64,000 nucleotides of DNA, taken from assembly GCA_022496805.1 (NCBI GenBank), contig CM040088.1, positions 1,612,001-1,676,000 on the forward strand. The letters are read 5' to 3'. Shown here one piece after another: positions 56,300 to 64,000 of this stretch; the stretch's first letter is position 1; every line of letters begins with the position of its first letter. This DNA comes from Pohlia nutans. Taxonomy: Eukaryota > Streptophyta > Bryopsida > Bryales > Mniaceae. The translations under genes and the position numbers were made by a program. Under the pieces are notes generated by a model. It saw nothing but the letters and a program-made list of their open reading frames with translations. It had not been told where the DNA came from and ran no database searches.

Positions 56300-59200
56300 A
56301 CATACCCTTCAAGGTTGTAAACCCAAATGCATTCACCAAATAAGTTCATGTTTCTATCTCATTTTTAAAGCATTTTGCATGGTTACAATTACATTCATGA
56401 TTTTAAAGGGTTGGATATAAGTTTCAATTCAAGTTTTATGTTTGTAGAATTTCAAGAATGGATTAATAATAAATAATTTGAAATTCCTTTTTTATGAAAG
56501 TCAATCATTCCTAACTTCCTAAATTGCTTTTAAATTTCAGATTTACTACATTAGTGTTGATGATCAAAAATGGTTAAAAGGTTAGAATAAAGTCCCTCTA
56601 CCTTACACTTATACTCTACATCTTCATATATATTTGGCCATTTGTTGCACATACTTGGTGAAAGGGAGATAATTGTGAATTTTGAGTACTCAAAAGCTGG
56701 TATTCTAAAAATTGATGTATTTGCATTTAAATTTTGAATACAAGTATTCCAATGCTTTGTGACTATGTTGCAAACCCAAGTAGAATATTTGACTCTAGAA
56801 ATAACATAGTAGGACTTTTCAAAGGGAGAGAGTACGAGATTTATAAACAATCAAAATTTTACCTCAAATTTTAATTTAGGAATATTCTATTGCAAATTCT
56901 TTGCTATTCAAGAGATGAATTTGTGAAAATAATGCCTCCCTCCAAAAATAAAATATAAATGAATTTTCAAAAATTTAGTTGATGTTATAGATGAAAGTAC
57001 TACTAATACGGATGACTCTATCCAAACTTTTTGTAGATGTGGCTACTACAAGCTAAATTTTATCGTAACACAAGCTACTTTCAAATTAAAAAAACTTCAT
57101 TATAGAATGTTATGTGACATTAGACAAGATCCAATATTCTAGGCAAAATTCAAGATTCAAATGGGTAGATGCATTAATTCAACGGAAACATTTGGCTCTA
57201 TTATGTCCATTGCTTTTTAGAGCTACAACTCATAGAAGCCGTGATGTGGGAATCAAAAGTGGCACCCAAATATTATGAACTCGTTATACCGTAGTTTACT
57301 AGCAGGTTAGGCACCTATTTGCCTAATATTTAACTATTTCTAAAAATAGATATAGACAAAACCGAATATTCTTCAAAATCCGTTTTTTCCCAATCATACT
57401 CTATCATATTGACAAAACCTTAGAGAATGGATGTACTCAGTTCAAAAATTACTACATCGAATCACTATCACATCCTTTAATACCAACATATAATGTGATA
57501 AAAAGAAATTCAACAAATGTGAAAATGTATTATCCAATAATTTTAATAGCATAATACTAATCTATTATATTAAATGTAGTGTCACGACCTAATGCCACGA
57601 CTCAAGTGCTACGAAATCCTTCACGTAGATGGTTACATTTTCATCCAAGTCTTCCATCCATTAATTATCATCTAATATCTCATCATATACCATTTTTCAT
57701 CCGTTTGGATGTTTCGTTGACTATTTGTCATCTATAAACAAAATTTTCAATTTCTTTCAATCAACATTCTATGCAATGGGTTCCATGTTTCTTGATCATG
57801 TTTTTTAAGTTTTGTATTGCACTGCAACACGAGTCTTTGCTAGTATTATATTAAATGCATACTGTCACGACTTGGTGTCACAACCCCGATGTCATGTTTT
57901 CACCCCAAAATTTCATCGTGTTATGTTTTCATCCGTTTCCAATTGGTTGTCATCACATTTTCATCCATTTCCAATCAAAAGGAGTTCAATGTTTATTGTA
58001 GGGATCAACCCAAATACCAGATGGTTACTTTGGGGTTCTCTGCCTTTGGCATGAGTTGGTTGCATATGATATAATCAATGGGTTTCTTAAGGTGCATTGG
58101 GCTGCATTCTAGTAAAATAATCACATACTGTAAATAATTATTATCATATTTTCAAATATCATAATTATAAATAAATTATACTATTTTATCATTGAAATAA
58201 TCATTTTCATAATATTTTATAAATTTTTGTACTAAGATAATAATATTATACTTGATATTATTAATAAAAGTAGTAAATTACTAAAAGTTAGAATCCCCTT
58301 GTTAACATTACATAAATTTTTATAATCACGTGTACAACTGTACAGTACATTGTCGCCAAGGGAGTCTGAGTGTACCGTACTCTCTATGGTAGTTTTCTTC
58401 TTTGAGCTGATGTGTTATAGTTCCCAGTAATTGTACAGTCACAACAAGTCTTCATCTGCACTATTTAATATGTTCATTGGAGGTAATTAAATTGCTTCTA
58501 GAAGGAGTTTAGTACGTTCAGACAGTAGGTAATCCAAAACTTGACTATACTACCACTTGCCGTGATTTAGTGATTACTCTTATGGAGTACAAATTCTTCA
58601 GTCTCAAGAGTATAACATTTAGTAGCTTGTAGTGGTTCTGTCTTGCCCCACAGGAGATGGTGTAACATTCCACACTCAAGAAGACCAAATCAGTAGCTAA
58701 CATGACATGTGGAGTCCTATGGGCAGGCTTCCATGTGAGAATCGATTGGGTGAAAGGCACTAGAAGATAAGAAATGGGGTCTCAAGAACCACCCATACTC
58801 CACCCAGTTCGGTAGAAATGAAAAACATACTCCTGGTTTTTTCTCATTTCACCCATGTTGGTGGAGCTTCCACCTTTTGGGGACCAACCACCCATACATG
58901 GAAGCCAGGCCTAAGATGATACATGAAGGAAAGCATGACGTGAGCATGAAGGTTACTGAATGGTACGAGAATAGTCTAGTGATATAACAAAATCACAAGA
59001 CTCAGTTAGTGATTGACCAGATTCTATGTTTGAAAAATATGTTTAAGTCTTAGCATTATAGAACTTATGAGTTACTACTTGCAGCTATTTCCTGAAGAGT
59101 GGGCCTGACCTCGATAAGATGGTCGGTCAACAAGCGTCAACTGTTGGTCTTACCTACGCTGATAATGATGTTACTTGACCCCACTCTGGTATCTATGATT

Positions 59201-59667
59201 GTACTGATGGGATGCCATAACTTGTCATTTATATAAATTATATATTGAGTTCTATGTGGGACTGTGGGTGAGTGCTCAAAAGACCAAAAAGAAGAGAAAA
59301 GACAAGACAAGAAAGCAAAGCTGCCATGGTGCATTCCAGTGTGCCATTTTTGAAGGTAAGCACGTAAGCAATGGTCACTATAACCCTCCCTGTCCATGAT
59401 ATGTTTGTAAAATGCATGACTATGGTGAATGCAACAGCTACCAACTTGTAATAAGGGAGCACTCAAGGGCACACAAAGGAGGCTTTTGTCACCTACTTGG
59501 CTACATCCACTCAATGACCATATTCAGAAATTTTACCACATTTCACAAAGTACTGCAACTGCAGCATTTGCTCACTTGTACTCGATTAAATCTTATTTAG
59601 CACCTTAAAATATAATTATTTTGCCACATGGGTGTCCAAAATTTATACGTTAATGGCAAGAGAACAA

Positions 59668-59866
59668 GCTACACTCTTCATTCTATTTAGTGTGAGAACT
59701 TACTTCAAGCTATAACATTTGATTGGAAATGTAAATTTTTAGTGGCTAAGTTCATGAGAAATATTAGTGCCATGTCTGTAGGTAAAAAAATACATTTTCA
59801 ATTAAAAATTATAGCTTAAAGTAAATTTCTTTAGGCACTCACACTAAATGAAACAAAAAGTGTAGC
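59668..59866. repeat. Fold-back element with ~55-bp inverted arms
   Basis: GCTACACTCTTCATTCTATT at 59668 and the complement of the right arm (GCTACACTTTTTGTTTCATT from 59866) begin a pair that continues through TTAGTGTGAG and CAAGCTATAA over about 55 bp at ~80% identity, with a loop of about 90 bp. Typical of a small fold-back MITE; the target duplication is unclear. Confidence 0.8.
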
Positions 59867-60390
59867 ATAACAATTTTGTACAAACATTCGATAAAATCAG
59901 ATTGATGGATTCTTCCAGTGGGCCTCTAAAGAATGACATGCCTTTCAATTTATGTATTTGTGCACATGTGCACGTACACATGGGCACCCACCGGTACGTC
60001 AAACTCCAATGTAGCTTTACATTGTCCCAAGCTAGACATATCTATTACCATCCATTTAACAATGTACATGTACCACCGATATACATTTGTGTTCTAGAAT
60101 GTATGCCTCCAGTACATGAACGTGGAATAGAGTGAAGAATGGACAGGATGTAACTTTCCGGTGCAGGTACGGGAGTTGGTGACTGGCGGGCCATGAGGAG
60201 TCCTTGCGCATGCCATTAGTGGCTTGCAGTTTAGGACAGAATATATCGCAAGCGGGTAATCAATGTGTCAGGGCAGCAGCCTGTTCATATGGCACGCACT
60301 TAACTTACTCCTTCGTCTGGAATTCCACCGAAACCAGCACGGTCTAGCTTTTTCACCACTTTCCTCAATCCAGAGCTCAGAGTGCTGCAA

Positions 60391-60487
60391 TGGACGTGAG
60401 AAATCATGAGCTTCACTTCCAAGTTTCAAGTTTAGCAAGTGCATGTTTTTTTTGAAACTCGACTTGGAAGTAAATTTCCACGTCTCT
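60391..60487. repeat. Hairpin upstream of the receptor kinase
   Basis: GACGTGAGAAAT..CTTCACTTCCAAGTTTCAA pairs imperfectly with TTGAAACTCGACTTGGAAGT..ATTTCCACGTCTC. Stem length is ~36 bp with a loop of about 25 bp. The shape would suit a small-RNA precursor, but no other evidence is visible. Confidence 0.55.
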
Positions 60488-61111
60488 CTTCTTCGGAAGA
60501 AGATTGTGCTGTAGTGTACCCTTTACGTACAGAACTATCAACATTCCGCCATAGCTGATGAAGCTCGAACATAGATTTTAGCTATTAACTGTGACCCAGG
60601 TATTTGAGGTTGCTCTCTTCTACAGTATCAGTTCCATTTCATTAGTAGGTTCCTTTCATGTATATCTTCATTCGAGGTCTTGTTGATGCTAGCTGTCTCA
60701 CACAGGAGCTCGTGAACTGTTTGCTTGATCAAAAACCTTAGAGGTGGATTTCTTGAATCAACAATCTTTTTTTCACTGCAAAATCAAGATGTACACAATT
60801 TTCTTCATTTCATCCTTAGAAGTTTAATTCACAGAGTCACCGCATATCAACACTCAAAGTGGGCGATTGGTCCACAGAGCTTCAATGAGAAGCAGATATA
60901 TTCTCGCCTGATCAACCTACCATTGACAACAGTTCAAGAGTTAAAATCTAGTGATTTCTGACCACTGGAAAAAAACCATGAGAGTAGAAAAAACGCATGG
61001 AACCGTTAGCCCTCGATCAGCCGGTTCGTGCATGAAGCTAGGCCAGTGTTTTTGAGGTATTATTCAGACACAGTGAGGTAAAGAAGAGGTGTTGTTACTG
61101 TGTGAGTGGCT

Positions 61112-64000
61112 ATGGAGCTCTGCAGGAACATTCTGTGGGTGCTCCTGCCGCTGGTTCTAACGGTGACAAAAGCCATGGCGCAAACTCAAAGCGGGGCGTC
61201 TTTCACGGTGGGGGCTTCACTGGGCACCAACCAGACATGGCTGTCAGAGAATGGGACGTTCACGATGGGCTACACCCCGATTCCAGCGAACTCCACGTCC
61301 CTGTATCTGGGGGTGTGGTACTCGGGGGTGCAGGTGGTGCCGGTGTGGCTCATGCACCGAGAACGACCGGTCAAGGCGGGTGCGACGTTGACACTCACCA
61401 GGGGCGGGAACCTGGTGCTGGTGGATGCCGATGGCTCCCAAGTGTTCACGTCCAACACTTCTGCTCTTGGTGTTGTGGGAGGCCAGTTCTTGGAGAACGG
61501 CAACATCGTCTTGCAAAATGGCTCAGATGCCACTGTGTGGGATAGTTTCAACTATCCCACTGATACATTCCTTCCGGGCCTTGTGGTACGCTCCCCTCTT
61601 CGTCCTCATCCTCAACTTTTTTCTATTTTCTGGTTGATCAATCGACAGTGGTTTTCACACTGGTGGGTTCAATGAGTTGAATTGAACACTCTACTCCTGG
61701 GGTCAAGTTTTCAGTGTGTTGAACTGACAAGTGCGAAACCCATGGATTAATTGGTAGTGCGTTTTAGAATTCGTTGCATTGCACGGTGAATGCCTTTCAA
61801 TGTACGTTCAAGTGGCAATTTCACAGCGAGCACTAAAGTCACTTCAGATTGTTTCCTATCTCTCCCACTTGGGTAATGGCATTGATCAAAATTATCCATC
61901 ATCTCTCATGTTGTTGAACCCTAGTGTTCAGTGTTTAACATGATAAGTATCTGCACAGTGCCCGCTAAGTTAAGGTTGGGTGATGAAATTAATAATTGTG
62001 ACTTACAGTACGTGTGTACGTGTTGAATCATCAGGTGCAAGTGGGTCACAAGTTCACGTCGTGGAAGTCGAACGACGATCCATCACCGGGACTATACACG
62101 TTCGGAATCATGGCCAACGGGGAGCTGCACTTCATGTGGAACAACACCCAGCTCTACTACAGCAGTGGGCCATGGGCAGGCTCCTACTACACCAACCCTC
62201 CTCAACTGGGCAGAACCACACCCCCGGACGTTTTCCACTACGACAACAGCACCGGAAGCCCCCGCATATGGTACGTTTCAAACTCACATTTTACGTCTCA
62301 CTCATTTCGAGACGCCGGCTTTTCAATGCTCAAATGGATCTCGAGGTTTTTCAGTCCTTTATATCTTAAAACATTTTTGGCCACTTGTGTATGTCTACTT
62401 GATTTTGTTCAATTTTATCACGCTTCTTTGCTTGATGGGAAGCATGTTAATTAATTTTTTTATTATTATGGCGTAGGTACACGACCTCCGGGCGCTCTGT
62501 GACAGCCGACATCACGCTCAAGAGGATGCGGCTGGACCCGGATGGAGTGGCGCGGCAGCACATCTGGGTAATTGACACAGTCTCCTGGCAAACGTTCATC
62601 AGTGCTCCCATGGAGCCTTGTGATGCGTACCGCGTCTGTGGCCAAAACTCCCTTTGCACCAGCAGCAATTACATTCCCGGCTGCTCTTGTTTGCCCGACC
62701 ATCAACCTGTGAGTGCCAGTGAATGGAATGACCAGGACTATTGGCTCCATGGATGTTCTCGAGATCCTCAGATTCTTCAATGCACCAACGGATCAAGCCC
62801 AGATACTACTACTTCTTTTCTGGCGTTGGCAGATGCTACTACTCTTGAAGGAGATCTGCAGACCCAGGTACCGCAACTTACTCCTGTATTCTCCGAACAT
62901 CCTCTACATTAATTGTGTCAGTCCAGGCCATGAGCCTTTGCTTATAAAACAAGAGTGGCGTACCCCGGGGTGTGCAGATTTACTTCAACGAGACTGAGAG
63001 TTCATGTCGAGAGAAGTGTGTGCAAAACTGCTCGTGCAGTGGCTATTCCTTCATGACAGGGATCACTGCCATTCCCAACTGTACATTGCATTCAGCTTCG
63101 ACAGTATTGTACAATGCCAGGACATCGAACGATTCGGTGACGACCCCTTTCATGCTGCGTTTCCAAGCCATTCCATCGCCCATAGTCGGGGATCCCAAGG
63201 GCTCCTCGTTCACGGGGACGAAGCTGATTGTCACGGTGGTGGTGCTGGTTTCATTCCTTGGACTGGTTTTGGTAGCGGCCCTGCTGTGGTGGCGGTTCAG
63301 AATGCACAAGGTAATTAACTAATTTTGACCATTTTCCGATTTGTGCAGCTGTACAAAACGCACTTAAATGTAAATATGTCCTAGTTTAGTTTAGTTTTTG
63401 AAGGAAGAATCTCATTTGGGAAATGACCAATATTATTATTGTGTTGCAGAGGGGTGGTGAGGGATCGTTGAAGGACTTCAGTGCTGTGGGCGTGGTGAGA
63501 TTTTCCTACAAGGAACTGGTGGATGCCACTGGCAACTTCAGCAAGCAGCTGGGAGGTGGAGGCTTTGGACCCGTGCATAAAGGAACGTTGGGTGATAAGA
63601 GCGAGGTTGCTGTGAAGACGCTTCAAAAGCTTAAACAAGGCGAGCAAGAGTTCCGAACCGAAGTTGCCGTCATAGGTGACTTGAATCCCTCTCAAACTCT
63701 GAATTACAAATGCCCAAAATCATGTATCATAAATTTCCTCGAGGTTGCCCGAAACGTCAGCGACTGTATTCTGGCCTCAAGAAGCCTTGTGAGTTAATGT
63801 GAACTACCTTGAATTGGCTGGATATTGCAGGAACCGTGCAACACATAAACATCGTGCGCCTTCGAGGTTTTTGTGCCGAAGGTGACCACCGAGCTCTTGT
63901 CTACGAATTCATCCCCAACGGTTCCCTGGAGAAGTACCTCTTCACCAAATCTGATGAGAAAGAGCAGGTCAGTGATCTTTTTTTGCAACTTTCCTCGGCA
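61112..64000 (+). CDS. G-type lectin S-receptor-like Ser/Thr protein kinase (5' part; runs off window)
   Basis: Exons: 61112-61585, 62035-62270, 62477-62867, 62978-63310, 63450-63675, 63831-63967; the gene continues past 64000. The 599 residues seen join without frame breaks. A signal peptide ([14 protein letters not shown], about 1-23) is followed by a bulb-type mannose-binding lectin domain (about 30-155). An S-locus glycoprotein region has the GPWAGSYY motif. A Cys-rich EGF-like segment ([19 protein letters not shown]) precedes a PAN-like part ([16 protein letters not shown]). One membrane helix (about 447-471) leads to the kinase start, with LGGGGFGPV (P-loop), VAVK (ATP lysine) and EFRTEV (helix C Glu). 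The protein should be a plasma-membrane receptor-like kinase. The first ATG in frame with the signal peptide is used. The catalytic loop and activation segment lie outside the window, so kinase competence cannot be judged. Confidence 0.95.

Larger units (their letters stand above)
56300..61111. other. Long AT-rich intergenic region
   Basis: I support no gene here. ORFs of up to 125 codons (such as 59137-59514, minus) show no domain character. Two fold-back structures are listed separately. The last few hundred bases should contain the promoter and 5' untranslated region of the receptor kinase gene. Confidence 0.5.

Noticed and set aside
59137..59514. 125-codon minus-strand ORF in intergenic DNA
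   Set aside because: No domain, no supporting splice or start context, and mixed composition like its surroundings.
1..64000. CRISPR arrays, bacterial operons or phage features
   Set aside because: Spliced plant genes and transposons dominate; the tandem repeats seen have no unique spacers of constant length.

Overview
The window looks like nuclear DNA of a land plant. It holds a G-type lectin S-receptor-like kinase, a plant-type mitochondrial 2-oxoglutarate dehydrogenase E2 gene in 13 exons, and GT-AG introns of about 100-400 bp between AT-rich intergenic blocks. The compact introns and the lack of recognisable LTR retrotransposons would suit a bryophyte or another early-diverging land plant, but I cannot name the species. 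There are six credible protein genes: a TSSC4-like acidic protein (minus, 2193-3626), a small LEA-like protein with a mitochondrial presequence (plus, 26748-29440), OGDH E2 (minus, 33692-37774), a makorin-type E3 ubiquitin ligase (minus, 43375-46440), an unidentified 150-residue protein (plus, 50673-51654) and the 5' part of a lectin receptor kinase (plus, 61112 to beyond the window end). I rebuilt the exons by hand, and every splice phase closes.

Much of the rest is piggyBac-type DNA transposon material. Two almost identical 2.76-kb elements (7091-9848 minus, 18364-21122 plus) lie in inverted orientation. They have CCCTTAAA ends and TTAA target duplications (the left one of copy 1 is now TTAG). 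Each carries a 241-codon ORF with only the C-terminal part of a piggyBac transposase, plus a 184-codon ORF of unknown nature. Around them are a dozen or more non-autonomous elements with related ends (TTAA, then CCCCTAAA or CCCTTTA), several nested in one another. Three related copies even give an occupied/occupied/empty comparison at one TTAA site.

The most interesting gene-level observation is that the LEA-like gene and the E2 gene share their first four exons. They have similar residues, identical intron phases (0, 1, 2) and a 25-bp third exon in both, but entirely different C-terminal parts. The two genes lie convergently about 4 kb apart. This looks like a mitochondrial targeting module shared by local inverted duplication.

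Layout: 0-6 kb, TSSC4-like gene and nested MITEs; 7-21 kb, piggyBac pair, a possible 3-kb inverted-repeat element with a ~168-bp tandem array, and a decayed coding repeat; 21.7-26 kb, nested MITEs and a 2.2-kb-spaced direct repeat; 26.7-38 kb, LEA-like and E2 genes; 38-43 kb, AT-rich DNA, SINE-like copy, nested MITEs; 43-47 kb, makorin; 47-56 kb, SINE-like copies, the unknown small gene and more MITEs; 56-61 kb, sparse DNA with two fold-back structures; 61-64 kb, receptor kinase.
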